DNA of 64,000 nucleotides from Falciphora oryzae. Taxonomy: Eukaryota > Ascomycota > Sordariomycetes > Magnaporthales > Magnaporthaceae. The notes beneath the pieces were generated by a model. It did not search any database and was not told the DNA's origin. It saw only the letters and a list, made by a program, of their open reading frames with translations. Position numbers and translations under genes: made by a program. The stretch is taken from NCBI GenBank assembly GCA_000733355.1, contig JNVV01000001.1, positions 774,208 through 838,207 of the forward strand, in the 5' to 3' direction. Shown piece after piece: positions 1-13,194 of this stretch (the stretch's first letter is position 1; every line of letters starts with the position of its first letter).

Positions 1-203
1 CTACTGTGTAATGACCCAGCATCTGTCTGCTTGCAACGCGTGCGAGGGAAAGAATGAGCGAACATGCAAGAGTGGCCTCGTGGCTGATTGAACCTTGGGT
101 GTTTGTTCCCTGCAACCGGAGTTTCGTGGCCTAGCCCAAGAAAAACAGCGGCACGTGCAACTGTCTCGGCCGACCTGGCTCGATGGATGGGTAGCTGCTG
201 ACC

Positions 204-475
204 ACGACGCCCATATAAAAATCTACTGCCCGTATAAACTGCACAATCGGGGTAGGCAGGTAGTTAGAACACCCAAAACTTATAATTGATACCCCCTAAG
301 TTATGTTTCTTTAGGCTACAGGAACTAGGAATGGATGTGGGAAGTAGGAAAGGATACAGGAGACAAAAAAAAAGTATAGGAAACGGGAAAGGAGACAGGC
401 CACAGGATAAGGTCGGTACTGGGGGTTCCAATTAGCGTGTTGGAGCTGCAGATTTTTATTTTTGATCTGGGCGCC
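204..475 (-). mobile_element. Short inverted-repeat element, copy 1
   Basis: This 272-bp segment is flanked by a perfect 9-bp direct repeat, CTGCTGACC, at 195-203 and 476-484. Its ends are imperfect inverted repeats: the left end reads ACGACGCCCA followed by ATAAAAATCT, and the reverse complement of the right end reads GGCGCCCAG followed by ATAAAAATCT. The interior is purine-rich on the plus strand and shares long stretches with two other places in the window (49028-49282 and 63794-64000) in the opposite orientation. It has no plausible ORF. The size, terminal repeats and 9-bp duplication fit a non-autonomous DNA transposon (MITE). A Mutator-like source is suggested by the duplication length, but no transposase is present. 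Confidence 0.8.
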
Positions 476-484
476 CTGCTGACC

Positions 485-2423
485 TCCTATTCGCCGTCTG
501 ACGGTCAAAGCACAAGCAAGCCACTTGGCTCTAGCTAATGCCTCGTCAAAGCGATCTCGACACGTCCATGTGGCGGACAGTGCGGATGTGAGCTCGGCAG
601 GCTTCGATGGAACCTTTGAGACGACGGATACGAATAATCTGGTCTTGACACCACGAATGCTGATACACTAGCACACGTGACGGAGCGTTGGAGGGGCTGG
701 CCGCCTCGCAGTCAAATGGATGGGTGCATTGGCTCGTTGGGTGGGCGGCCATGAGGATTGACTCGTGGGTGTGTTTATGACCAGATGTGGACAAATGCCC
801 GCACAAGCCCCCAAAGACTCGGAGGACGCTGCTGCGCGGATCCTGAGGAGGGCGGATTGATCGCTGTTGTTAGGGCCGGTCTGGGGATCCCCTGCTGGCA
901 ATGGCTATCTGCCATCGCAAATCCGCTTCCTGCAAAAGCCGGCCGCGCAGCGAAGGTGGGCCTGCGGGCAAGGGGCTTTTGGGAGTCGGACGGTGTTTGT
1001 GTTTGGTACGGATCTGGACGCCTCGGTCGATGGATAAGCGAGCATGCTTGGTCCCGGATCCCACGTCTTGTCCTGCTGGGGGGTTGCCTTTTTACCAGTT
1101 GTGCCAGTTTATGTATGCAGCCAGGACAGACCGCCTCGACCGCCATGGCAGCTCACTCGCTTACGGACCCGCGTCGGCGGCCAAGGAACCGTGCATATAC
1201 ATCCACACATCAGGATGGACTCGAGAGGACACAGCGCGCGCCTATCAGAAGGAGCGAGGCACCCGCAGGCTACTGCGAAGGTTGTCGGGAGATTGTCGCA
1301 AGCCGATTCCACCGATGACGGGTAGCAGCTGGAGACCTGGTGCTCGGACACGCTTCGCCCCTCGACCAGCCGGGGAATTTGTGCAATCAGACGCCAGCGG
1401 GGGCGTTTCATGGAGGCGGGCGACGAGCGCCCGGCGCAGGCGTGGCTTCCTAGGCTGGCCCAACTGGGTAAGCACCAAACCGCTAGCCCGCCGAAAAGCA
1501 CCGACCGCCCAGGGCCTCCAGGCAGGCCAGTGCCGGCGGCCCGCCCGTGCGTGGGTGCTGCCCCCATTGAGGCCTTTCCAGTCGCGGTGGTCGTGGACCT
1601 CTACGTAGGTATCTAGGGTAAATAAGTACCCGGCCTCAGGTTGCGCTCTAGCTAGGGCGCCCTGGTAGCGGGCCTGGGGGTTCGAACAGGGGGTTGTGAG
1701 GACGCGCTGAGGTGCTGGAGAGGAATGTGCCTTTTTTTTACAGGGGCTGGAATCTAACCCGATTGAAGATAGCGCAGTGGAGCAGTAGTGGAGCAGGTAC
1801 CTGAGGGTGGGTGGTTATTTCAGTACGCCAGCTCTGTAACTGCTCATTAGTTGAAGGGGTGACATTGATTGCTACCAAACCAAACCAAACCTTGCAGGCG
1901 GGCAGGTCCTTGACAGAACCACGGGATTGGATCAAGTGACATTGATTGATTGGATTTTTTTTTTTTCTCTCTTCTGTTCCCATTCATCTGAGAGGGGAAA
2001 TCGAAAAAGGAACAAAAGAAAAAAAAAAGCAAACAAAGAAGGACTGCGGGAGGGAAGCGGAGGAAGACAACAAGCCGAAAAAAGAAGAAGAAAAAAAACC
2101 CAAGAACAGAACAGGAAGAAAAAAAAAAAAAAAAAGAAGCGAGCGTACCGCCAGCAGAAGCAGAAAGCCTCCGCTTTCCGCTAGACACCCTTGACGCCCG
2201 CGCCCACCCGCGCACACCCCCCAGGCAGACCAGACAGACAGACCAGACGAACGGCGGCGGCAGGCTCGCTTGTTGGGTCTCGACCAAGGACCGAGTAACA
2301 CGAGCACCCGGCAGTATATCTCGTCGCCGTTCTCGCCAGTCTCGCGGCAAGCACCACCCCCGCGCCCGCCCACCGTCGCCTCGCACATGAAAACGCGCCA
2401 ATGCCCAGACGGGCCTTGCCCCC
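485..2423. other. Gene-free upstream region of the Zn2Cys6 gene
   Basis: I find no convincing protein gene here. ORFs between 750 and 1620 overlap on both strands and look like GC-rich noise. A purine tract (A-rich with interspersed G) runs from about 1996 to 2150 on the plus strand, 270-430 bp before the start codon at 2424. It probably belongs to the promoter or 5' UTR of the regulator. There is also a short T run at 1731-1739 and another at 1957-1966. Confidence 0.6.
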
Positions 2424-5400
2424 ATGGACCCGGACGCGACGCCGCCGATTGTTCCACCTCTTCAGGACCGGAGCCAGCTCAGTCTCACCCCGGCTGCTGC
2501 CGCCGCTGAGGTCTCCATCAAGCGCAGGGCCCCGATTGCCTGCCGAAGGTCAGTCCCAGTCCAACTCCAGCCCAGCCCTGCACCGCGAGTGATGTGCGCC
2601 CGCTGTGTGCGAACGTGTGCGAACGTGCGAGGGCTTGCTTTTTTTTTTTTTTTTCCCCCTCTCTCTCTCTGTGCTCCCTCCGCCGCCAGAGCACGACGGC
2701 GAAACCCGCGCTGGCTGGGCAAGCCACTGCCGCCGCCCCCCGCCCAACCATCGACGCCGTATCTGTCTTGTCGGGGGTTAAATGCGGGCGGCTAGGCGCC
2801 TGCCTCCCTACTGTCTAAGGGGTAACTGTAGTCGGCCTGTCTGCCTGTAGACCCGTCTCCCTGCGTCGGGGTTCGCGGAGAGCGAGGGCATTTATCGGCA
2901 CTACATGGACGCACGCACACACGCACTCGCACACGCTCACTCGCACGCATACGCCGTTCATGGTCGCCCCCTTTTTTTGTTGATCTATACATATATGTAT
3001 ACCTCCCTACTTATGGGTTACTGACACGCGTCTCACCGCCGTCAAGATGTCGGCGCATGAGAAGCAAATGCGTCCATGACAGGAAGCCGCCATGTGACTC
3101 CTGCAAGGCCGCCGGGCTTGGTCCGGAGTCATGGTAAGCTTTCGCGCGCGAGTCTAGCGCCCGCTCGCCTGATGTCTCACTCTGCCCGGGCCGGAGCCTG
3201 ACATCTCGACTGACTGACTTGTCCAGCATCTTTCCTGTCCGCGGCCAGCCCGACAGCGACCGCGACTACCGCCACCCCCGCCTCAAGGCGGAAAAGGCCG
3301 GCAAGAGGGACCCGGCAAAGGCCCGGGCTGGCCCCCCCGACGTCGCCTTGGCCGCGCCCCTCGGCCAGCCGCGCCTCCACCAGATCGTCAAGGGCGCCGA
3401 TGCCTGGGACTCGCTGCCTCCCCTGCCCGACATCATCGACGCCGTCGAGAAGTTCACCCGCCACTACTTCCAGCTCGGCTTCATCCCCAAGCAGATGTTC
3501 TCTGAGCGCCTGCGTCAGGACCATCGTTCCGTCAGCGTCTTCCTCCTGCTCAGCATCCTGGCCATTTCGGCTCGCTTTACCCCGTCCCTGATTAGCCGCT
3601 ATGGGAGCGATGGCATCATTGCCGCCGAGACTTTTATCGAGCGCGCCTCCGCCTTTGCCCTGAACGAGCTCTACCAGCCGCCCACCCTCGAGAGGTGTCA
3701 GGGCTTCTATCTTTTGAGCATTGCCCAGCAGGGCAGTGGCTGGAAGAACAGTAGCTATGTATGTTGTACCTATTGTCTCTCTCTCTCGCGTTCTCTCTCT
3801 CTCTGCACTTCACATACGTATACTGTAGTCCGCCGTCCTAACTAACTGGGCTCCCCCCATATAGATCAACCTCGGAATTGCCATGCGCATGGCAGCGCTG
3901 ATGGGCCTCCACCGAGAGGAGACATATGCGCTCTCAAACCCAACCAAGGAGTTGGTTATTGCAGCCGAGTCGGCTCGAAGGACGCTGGTACGTTAGGCCG
4001 TATTCCCAGTCTTCCCCTTTGTTCGTCATACTGACGGCGGCCGGGTTTGGTGGTGGCATCGTGGCGATAGTGGATGCTGCATAGTCAAGACAACCTTCAC
4101 GCTGGCCCTTCGTCTCCCGTGTCTTTGGCCACAAGCGACATCACCGCTCTCCTTCCCAGCAACGAGGATGACTTCGCCAAGGGCTGCGAGCCAAAGTCGC
4201 GCGCCGCCCTGGCTGACACCCCGCCTGCCCTGGAAAACCCCAGCCTCATAGCCGACACGGGCCGATCCCTATTCGCGAGTCTAATCCAAACGCACTACTT
4301 CTGGGGCAAGATATCACGGAGGGCGGTTGCGCCGCAGGACAATAAGAGCTCGCGCCCCTGGGAGCCCCAGAGCGAATACGCCCAGATGGTCGAGAAGCTC
4401 AATGCGTGGGAGAGGAGCCTGCCCGACGAGCATCGCTGGAGCAGCTACCTGCTCAAGGGCTACAAAGTCGACGGCCTAGAGCTGGTCAGTGTGCCGGATC
4501 ACTGTCCCCGTGTTTCTCCCAAAGTGGCGCGGCTTTCTAACCATGGATTGGCTACAGGCATATCTGGCAGTCACCATGGTGGCCCGCCTGTGCAACATTG
4601 TCCTGCGGAAATCATACCTGCACCACATAATCAGGGGCAACATGGAGCCCAGGGAGTTCTGGTCAGACATGTCACTTGAGCTGTTCCGCAACGTCCGGGG
4701 CCTGTACGAGCAGATCGACGCTCAGTTCAAGGACCGGAGACCTGAGGACGGCACCGGGGCTCAAATCGCGGTAAGCTTCCTCGATCAAGGGCGGCGCTGC
4801 TTGTGGTGTGGGTGTAACTGACCCGATTTGGACATGGCACTTACGCCGTCCTACTATATCCTCGCAGTCCTTTTGTGTTTATAGCTGTGGCATGCTAGCC
4901 GCATACCTCTGCAAGTATTCAAACAGTAAGCCCCGAGCATCCTCTCGTGCACCCTAGTTTGCAGAATCTATGATTCACTGCTGACACGCGCCCTGTAGTC
5001 TGTCCAGACCCGACAATCTCCGCCGAAGGGCCCATGATGCTGGAGCGGACCATGGCCATCTTGCAGGAGAGTCAGGCCGTCTGGCCACTCGCGTCAAGAT
5101 GGCGCGAAGGGCTCGAGAAGTTTGCACGCGACCAGAAGGCCACCGTGAGCCACGAGGGAAGCATGGCCGACGGGGTAAGTCGACCAAATCCTGCTATACT
5201 ACACTCAGCTCATTTTTGGGCCTGGGTGCAAAGGCTGACGTCCGACTTCGGCCGCAGAAGGATCCAGTGCCGCAGGCTCTCCAACCCGTGCCTTCGCACT
5301 CACCGGTCGAGCGATCGTCTACCGTCTCCGTCGCCGATAAACGGCCAGCCGCGGGCCCGGCCACCGCTGACATGCCACAACACCGAACCCCACCAGCCAA

Positions 5401-5893
5401 GCCGGCCATGACATCCGCAGCCCACCGCTCCGGGCCGCAGCCTATACCCGACAATATGTATCTCGACCCCTCCATGAGGCTAGCCGCCGCCGCACTGCTG
5501 CCATCCTCTCAGAACCAACACCCTCAACACCCCCAGCAGGCCCTGCACCACTCGCAGCACCACCCGCATCAGCGCTTGCACTCACAGCATGGGCCACACC
5601 ACGTGTCTCAGGACCTGCAAGATCCAGCCGCCCGCGCCGCCCAGACAGGCGGTCTCGATTTGCTGATCGAGGCATCGTACTCGCACCACCAGCCCGGCGC
5701 CGTCAACCCGCCCGCGCCCTCGTACAACGGCATCGGCCCGCCCCAGGCGCCGCAGCCTCCTCCCCCAGAGGCTGCTATAGTCGAGTACTACGGCCAAAAC
5801 GACGGCTACGAGAACGAGCTGCAGTTTTACATTGACGGCACGCCCAACAACATCCAGGTCTGGGTGCCAACCGGAAGCATGTACGGCTATTGA
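2424..5893 (+). CDS. Zn2Cys6 fungal-type transcription factor
   Basis: This is a nuclear DNA-binding regulator of 787 aa; its target pathway cannot be told from sequence. Proposed exons are 2424-2548, 3047-3133, 3227-3758, 3865-3987, 4071-4484, 4558-4770, 4868-4925, 4999-5174 and 5258-5893, and all junction phases agree. The zinc cluster is assembled across the first three exons. Its cysteines are 40, 43, 50, 58, 61 and 71, in a basic context (ACRRCRRMRSKC). A fungal-specific regulatory domain (middle homology region) follows, with the typical INLGIAMRMAALMGLHRE and ESARRTLWML signatures in exons 4-5. The C-terminal 200 residues are low-complexity: Pro/Ala-rich, then a Gln/His-rich stretch (about 5520-5600), with a conserved-looking tail ending GSMYGY. 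The first intron is 498 bp, and intron 3 (3759-3864) holds a CT-repeat. The ATG at 2424 was chosen because it leads straight into the zinc cluster. I do not recognise the orthologue. Confidence 0.9.
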
Positions 5894-7716
5894 CATGAAA
5901 ACAAAAAAACAAAAATAGGTGTTTATTTGTTTTGGTGCGTTGTTTCCTTTCCTTTTTCGTTTTTGTCTTCTCTCAATTTCTTTTCGTGTCATTCTCTGCG
6001 TTGCAAGACGCAAATCGGTAGAATAGACTAGGGGTATTGTACACATAACGAGCTTTTGGTGTTGTTGGCTGATGGCGAGGCGCAGAGTCGCACGGGTAGC
6101 GGTGGCGGCGGATACGGAGTGATTTGTGGGATTCATATGTGGTGATCAAAAGCGTCACCGCCGCCCAGACCTGTTGGGTTTTCCATTGTCTTTTTATTTT
6201 TCTATATCTCTTTTCCTCTCCTTTTCCCTCGTCTCTTCCTTTGACTATACTCCAATTTTTTTTATGTCACACTGGCCTTTGGGCTGCAGCTAGCAAACAC
6301 TTGATATCCCTACAAGCCTCGAATAAACTAAATGGCGTTGATTATCGGCGTCTTCGTTAGAGCCTTACTTCCCTTTCCTGCACCATGTCGCATAGCCCGC
6401 CGGTTTCTCGACAACCATCTACTGCCCATCCGTCGGCACGTACTTGTTTTCTCACGTCCTAGCTGATGTGTTGGCGCATGTGGGCAAAATACAAGTGTCG
6501 TACAAACACAGTGGCACACAGTAATCCCGTGTCGTTTGCTGCCCGGGAACTCTGAATCTTCTTGGATGAAAATGCCAACTTCGTGTTACGCTCGCGCGGT
6601 ACACCTGTCAACGGGGACAACCAAACGCCGTGAATATATGTCCAGCTGCTCTCAAGATACGCCTTCAAATTTATCCCCCTATGCTGCCAGGCTTCCATTC
6701 CCGAGCCAAGCGCCTTTTGACCCGGCCAGCCCATCCACTTGGACGGCGAGGCTGTTGAACACAGATGTAACAGCCCAAAACATGCCACCGTAGTCTACTC
6801 TACGCAGTTCATTCCCCAGACCCGTTCACACTTCCCCAACCAGTAACACACCAGAAACTAGTCACAAATATAACGAAATCAGGAGGGGGGAATAGAAGAA
6901 ACAGTAGCAAAAAAAGAAAAGAACAAATAGGAATGTAGGAGGCAGGAGCAGGGGAAAAAATGGATGAGTTTGTATCCTGTGATCACTGTCCCTTATCGAT
7001 TGGCTTTGGCCCCGGTTTGATTCCTGGGGTTTGGGAGAGGCTTGTCAACCAGTGCCAGGCGTCGTGGTCATCTCTCTTGAAGCGTGCAGGGATAAGGAAA
7101 AACGGCAAGATACGCCTCCAACTTGCCCTCCTTGGCCGTTGTCTGCGTGCATGTGCGTTGGTGATCTCCAACAAGAATCCAGGTCCTCGAGGATGAGGAT
7201 GTAGTCTCCGAGGCTCAAAGATGCGGCAGGCACACAAACCCAGAGGTTATAAAGCGCGGCAGTATCGAAGCGTAAAATGTAGTGCAGGCTAGTGTAGTGT
7301 CAGGGTTGGGGGATTCTCAGATTACTAGTGTCGTGAGGATGGGTCTAGTTATGTACATCATGGGCACAAATGGGGTATTGTGACGGGTACGTGAAACCAG
7401 TTTTGGTCCAAGGCTATGATCACAGACCAAGCACATCGCAGCGCCATGCGATACCTGGGCGATGAGCGACCTAAAGGCGCGATACCCGGGGCCGGTAAGG
7501 CTGTGTGACGGTGGTGGTATGCAGCCTCTTTGAAGGGGTCAGGGCAGGGGGCACCGGCTTCGGGGTTTCAAGGCAGGGGGCAGCCAGGACGGGACTCTGC
7601 GTGGGGGATGCTAGCCCGACTCGGCCCAGGGGGGATGGGGGAGTTCAAGAAGATCCGGCGGGCGGCCTGCTAATAGCAGGTGCCTGTCGACACGAACCAA
7701 CTTTGCCGCGAGGCTC
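5894..7716. other. Convergent intergenic region
   Basis: This region lies between the 3' ends of the transcription factor and importin beta. It contains A/T-rich stretches right after each stop (for example T-rich 5918-5990), consistent with 3' UTRs and polyadenylation. The small ORFs at 6459-6788 and 6536-6793 overlap antisense and resemble nothing. No RNA gene or repeat was seen. Confidence 0.5.
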
Positions 7717-10700
7717 TCAGGTCTGCTGCATGACAGTGACGGAGCCTCCGAGCTGGCGTTTGACCTGCTCGCGAGCCCAACGGGCAGTCTCGATTGTCCG
7801 TGGAGTGAACTCGCGGTTTGAACGAGTCTCCTTGATGAGGGTCGTGAGCCAGTCTTGCCGGAAACCATCGACCAGTTCCCCGTTGGGGTAGGCCTCGGCC
7901 AGATCGCTAGAGCAGGTATCAGCAACTGCATGTCCTTTTTCTTCATTCTTTCGACTGCATGGGAAGCTGCAGAGATCCATGCTTACCCAATCACACCCAT
8001 CGACGCTCGCATCAGGGCTTCGCTACGGTTGGAGTCGCTGCCGATGTTCTTGAGCAGCTCGAATATGGACTCGACATAGGGCTGCAGAGCTTGGGCTGTA
8101 AATAGGATAGGGGAATAGGCAGTTAGTTACCGACGTCGTCACTATCCGGACGTGCCCCCAGAAGACCGAGGAAAGGGGATTCCGCAGACTTACTCTTTCC
8201 GGCGCCCTTCATAGCGCCAATAATGCCACCCCAGGCATCCATGATGCCCTCCCTCAGTGAGATGACGTAATCGAACATCTCGTACGAGCCCTCGGGCACC
8301 GTGGTGATGGTCGACGCCTGCTGCAGCACCTGTGCCACCACGGACAGGTACGTCTCAAAGTGACCGCCGATTGCGTTCGCAATATCGCCAAAGCACTGGA
8401 GAATTGCAGGCTTGAACTGGTTGGACAGCGTGGAGCTCTGCGCGGCCGAAGAAAAGTCGGGTTAGCCCGATGTTACCTGACATTGGAAATCACAAAACCA
8501 CAAAAGCGGAGGCTGCTCGTTATACATACCCTGAGGTTGTTCAGCAGGTAGTTCATAAAGTTGTCGCAGTACGGCTGGCTCCGCTCGCCCATGGATCGAG
8601 TGATATCGCTGACAAGGCCGATAGCCATCGAACAGAGACTGGGCTCCTCCTGGTTTCCGAGCGCGTTGTAAAGGAAAGGCGCGAAGGCGTCCATGTACTT
8701 GACAAACTCGTCTTCAATGGCGTTGGCGAGGCTGCTGATGGTGGCAAAGATGGCCTCGGGAACGGTCGACCTGCCGTTGACCGTCGACACGATCTGCAGC
8801 AGAACCTGCATGATGCGGTCGCCCTGAGGCAGGATCTCCTTGTCCAGGCGACTGATGATGCCCTGGAGAACCGTGGCAAGGCTCGTCTGCATGTCCTCGA
8901 GGGTGATGCGGTCCTCGACGCTGACAACCTGGCTCTGCAGCGGGACGGTGCCCTCGAAGCGCTTGAGGATGACATCTGAGAGCGTGGCGACAGCCGGGAG
9001 ACTCTCGACGGCGGCGTTTATGACAAAGGCGTTGAGCACCTCGTAAGCTGCCGTTCGGACGGCCGAGTCGCAGTCTGGCCTCTCCGTCACGCCCAGAAGG
9101 CTGGTCACACTCTCGTTGAAATATGGCGTGATGGCGTTCTGCGGGGCCTCGGGCTCGCCGGCAAATCGCTCGGCCAGGTTCATCAAGGCCCAGCAGCACG
9201 AGGCGGCCATCTTGGGGTTGTTCAACAGGCCAGCAAACAGAGAGCGAATAAGGGGCTCGAGGTGCTGGGCGGGGTCGATAGCCTCGGAGCAGGCCTCAGT
9301 GATGCGGCCCAGAGCATAGGCGGTCGAGTCCTTGACGTGCAGCGAAGAGTCGTCCATCATGGAGATAAGGATCTGGAGAGCAGACTTGACAATAGGCTCG
9401 AGCACCTTCTCCTCTGGGCCCTCCATAATGGCACCAAAGGCAGAGACGGCGGCGTCACGATGGTGCCAGTCCTCGGCGCGCAGGTTTGCCTCGACGAAGG
9501 CGATAACAGGTTGGATGATGGTGGCACCGACGGCCTGGGCGTAGAGCTGGAGGCACTGGTAGCCGGCACGCGAGACGTTGTACTCGTCGTCGGCAGCGTC
9601 CTCGTCCTGCTTGGTCAGCAGGGTCAGCAGGACGGGGACAACCTCGTTGGTGGCCACGCGGCTGAAGTTGTAGAACGGCCTCATCTGATCTGAGCTCTCG
9701 ACCTGGGCGTTCTCGTCCTCGATGGCAATCTCCTCCTCGCAAACGGTGCTCCAGAACTCGACGGCGAGCTTGGCCACGTCCTCGTCCTCATTCTTCATTC
9801 CGAGGATGGTCAGGCCAAAGAGGGCCTTCTCCATGTAGAAGCGCATGTTTTCGTAGTAAAGGGCCATTATGCGGTTGAGGCAGCCAAAGGCACCCTGCTG
9901 CACGCGCGTGTCGTCGGCCTGGGTGGCCTCGCAGACGACCTGCATGATGTAGTTCCTCTCGCCCTCGTGCTTGAAGTTGTTCCCAACAAACTCAAGCGAG
10001 TCGCCGAGCGCCGTGATGGCGGCCAGTCGGATCTCCGTGTTGGTCTCCTCCTTCCTCGCGCCCTGAACAACAGCCGTGAGGATGGCGTTGGAATGGCTCA
10101 CCAGGGCGGCCCGGAGCTCCGGGTCCTGGCTCTCGCAGATGAAACCGATGGTGGTAAGCGAGGCCTGCTTCTGGTGCGGCTGGCCCTCGCTAACGTTGCT
10201 GACCAGCACGTTCATCAGCTCCGTCCACTGGCCGCGGGGCAGCTCGATCCCGGCAATCGACGAGATGACCTGAGCCGCAGCCTGGCCGGCCTGGGCGTTG
10301 GAGGAGGCGAGTGTCTGCAGCGTCAAGCTCTTGACCCTGCCCTTGGTCTCCTCATCCGTCTCCTGGAGCCATTTCGCCTGCAGGGCCGCCTGGCGGGAAA
10401 ACTCGCGGGCAGTAAATGCGTTTTTCACGGCGATACCGGCCGCCGCTCGGATGTGGCCCGGTGCCTCTTCGTTCGCGAGCACTTGGACCAGGGTCGCAAG
10501 GTATAATGACTGTAGGAGGGGCAGAGGGTGGCGGTCAGTCAGGAAGGAGTCTTCAAGCAAGGTTCGAGCCAAGACTAGCTGGGAAGCGGCGGGGTTGGAC
10601 GTACGAAGTTTGTCTCGGCTGCCTGGGTAAGTTGCTGTTCGGCGGCATTTCGCAGGTTCGCGTCTGTTGGCGGTTGGCGGTTAGCGGGGCGCACCGAGGA

Positions 10701-10853
10701 TCGGGCTCAAAGAGCACCGAGTCGCGTTCGCTGAAGTCATGAGAGGCGGGCGTGGGGTGGGGGTTTTTGGGGTGGAGAGCTCGAGAGGGCTGGATGCTCA
10801 CCTGGCGACAGCGAATTGGTCAACACCGTCGTGATGTCCGATCCCGACTCCAT
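7717..10853 (-). CDS. KAP95: Importin subunit beta-1 (karyopherin beta)
   Basis: This is the nuclear import receptor. It binds importin alpha and its classical-NLS cargo, docks at FG nucleoporins and releases cargo on binding Ran-GTP. Proposed exons on the minus strand are 10853-10802, 10663-10605, 10509-8530, 8437-8194, 8095-7987 and 7906-7717, giving 877 aa, which is normal for the family (about 860-880). The protein is a chain of HEAT repeats throughout. Recognisable stretches include ELPRGQWTELMNVL and SQDPELRA near the N-terminus, an acidic loop (KQDEDAADDEY), KDSTAYALGRI in the middle and WLTTLIKETRSNREF near the C-terminus. The first coding exon is only 52 bp. The very large third exon carries 660 codons. 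Donor and acceptor choice is fixed by frame continuity and by family conservation across each joint. It is presumably constitutive and essential. Confidence 0.96.
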
Positions 10854-13194
10854 GGTGAGGCCCCTCTAGCCAACAACGGCTGTTTGGTATGATATTAGGT
10901 TAGCGTCCAAGGTCCGAGACAACTGCAGCATCGCATCGTCCCAAGCTCGTCAAATTATGATCTGCGAAGCGAAAAAGCGAAGAGGATGGTTGAGGCTAGA
11001 GTGCAGAAGTGATACTTGTGCGAGAATGGTAACGCACGGAAAGAAAAGCAAAAGAAAATAGAGGATGAAAAGAGAAGGCAACAGGGCGGAGGCAAGAGAG
11101 GAGGGAAAGTGGAAGAATGGGGACCGGAGCAGCCCAAGGCGCGACAAGCCAGCCCATGGAACGCGCCCGCCGGCCAGATCTAGCCCCGGAACCTCGACGG
11201 AGGAAACACGGCCAGACAACGAACACGCAGCGGTGTCAAGGCCGCCGGGGCGGCGTCACAGGGCCAGGGCGGACGGACGGTAATGAGCGGGCCGTGGAGA
11301 AGGCGCGCAGGCCCCGGCCGCCGGCGGAGGGCGAAGAGGATGACGGGCAGACATGTGTGAATTTTGTGTGCGTCGGCTCGCAGTGAACATACCTGTAGCA
11401 GAACAACAAGGGGTTCGGAGAGAAAAAGAAAGGAAATAAAAAGGAACGACTTGTTTTGCGGGTTGCTGTGATGTCTCGCGTGGTGTACGCTCGTGTGGTG
11501 GGCGGTGGTGTCGTCCTCGATCACAGGCTTTGGGTGGTTTCAATCTGGAGTTGTCTGGGGCACGCACGGCTTGCTGTTGTTTTGGTTTGGTTTTTCTGCC
11601 TTTGTCGAGCCGGGCGGCGGGCTTGCTTGGAGGGAGCAACGGAACGAGGTGAGGGGTGACTGAAGCAGGCTGTGACCAGACCGCACAAAGTCGAGTGTGG
11701 AGGCTGTTCTGTACCTAGCCCCAGCACTGACCGACAGACAGGTGGGGCACCATCCCGCCTGGAGCGGTCAGATTCCAGAGCCATCAGTTGGATGGACCGG
11801 CAGGCAGACAGACGCAGCAACCTCACGCCAACACTAGGCAGGCACGGAGTTGACGTCAAGTCTGGGGCAACACACGGATGTTTGATCAATATCATTCTGC
11901 GCTACAAAGTATTTTCAACCAAAAAATCCTACCTAGAGATACACAGTTCCTTCGGCACGATCAAAATGTTTGTGTGCCGACCGAACGTGCCAACCCATTA
12001 GCGCCTCTCACCCACCCACCTATGTAGGGCGACTGCTCTTGTTTGTGGCACTGTGCGAATTCGTCGGGGTTGAATCAGGGGCAGGAGGAGAAATCCGACA
12101 GAAACAGTTTGGTCGTTGAGGCCAAGCTATCCCTACCAGCCAGGCATCCATCCCGATCGAATCAAATGCCATAGGCTGGATGGGCCCGTGTTTATTAGTG
12201 CGAATCGGGAGGAAGCCAATCGAAGAGCGGGCGAGAATCGGAAGGCGCCGACGACATAGGTGCCCTAGGCTTCGAGTCCGTATGCGCAAGCACACCGATA
12301 GTATGCTGCTTTCTTTGCATCCTCCTGCTAGCCTGTTTGTTTGCGTCCTGCCAGCTGCTCATAGGGACTTTGTCAAGATCCAAGATCCTTGCGGGTATGT
12401 GTTTTTTTTCTTCTTCTCCTTTGGCCTGCAATATTTTCAGTGGGCCAAATCCCCTCCCTGTGATCTTGCCCTCCTAACCCGGCAGGGCTCAACTTGTCAC
12501 CACCAGCACACCAATGTTTGGCTATGCATTAGTTCACCTCATTTAGCCAAACAATACGTGGATCCTCGATTTATTTCACTTGTGCGGTGCGGCGTTTTTG
12601 AATATTTGTGTTTGTCCTGATCAAATAGCTAGGTAGCCAGATATACTAGGCAAACAGGCAAGATATCGGCCAGCTATCCCGCTTATGGCCCCCGATAGAA
12701 GAGTTTCCTCCTTTTCCTCCTTCATTTTTGTTCCGGCCCCCTTCTGACAAAAATTCTTTTTTTTTCCCCTACCTTGCTCCCATACCTAGTTTTTTTTTCT
12801 TCCCTTTAGAACGCCAGGTTCAGATAATCATCCGTCCTTTGATACCCACATACGACGCCCACACATGCCTCAGTGCACCCATATGGTAGCCATTCACATC
12901 TCATCCGCCTGTGCCTCCAGGGCTTGGATCAGGTCTGGTTTGCGAGCAGTTCCATTGTGCTCACCTGGCTTCAGGCTTTTCGAGTCGCTCAGGTCCAGCT
13001 CTCGACTGAGAGACCGTTGTGGTGTCGGGCGGGCCACTATCGGGCTCCCAGGTCGGCTTACAACAAACTGTTTAAGGGGAACGAGAGATGAGCACGTGTC
13101 AGCAAGCTTGCATCACTACGGATGTTTCGGTGCCCCATATGGGTTTCCTTGTCGCACTCGACAACCACAACGGGCTGGACTGGGGTTAGCGGCT
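10854..13194. other. Upstream region of KAP95 and downstream region of LEU4
   Basis: This 2.3-kb stretch has no convincing gene. The part next to KAP95 (10860-11700) is presumably its promoter and 5' UTR. ORFs at 12180-12620 and 12865-13308 have no recognisable domains and unremarkable composition, so I do not call them. Short T runs occur at 12401-12408 and 12759-12768. No tRNA or repeat was seen. Confidence 0.5.

Noticed and set aside
204..475. Reading the element as a retroposon because of its A-rich run
   Set aside because: The A run is internal, and the ends are inverted repeats with a fixed-length duplication, which fits a DNA element instead.
1640..1700. tRNA-like T-loop (GGGTTCGAAC)
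   Set aside because: No matching T-stem, D-arm, anticodon arm or acceptor stem can be drawn around it.
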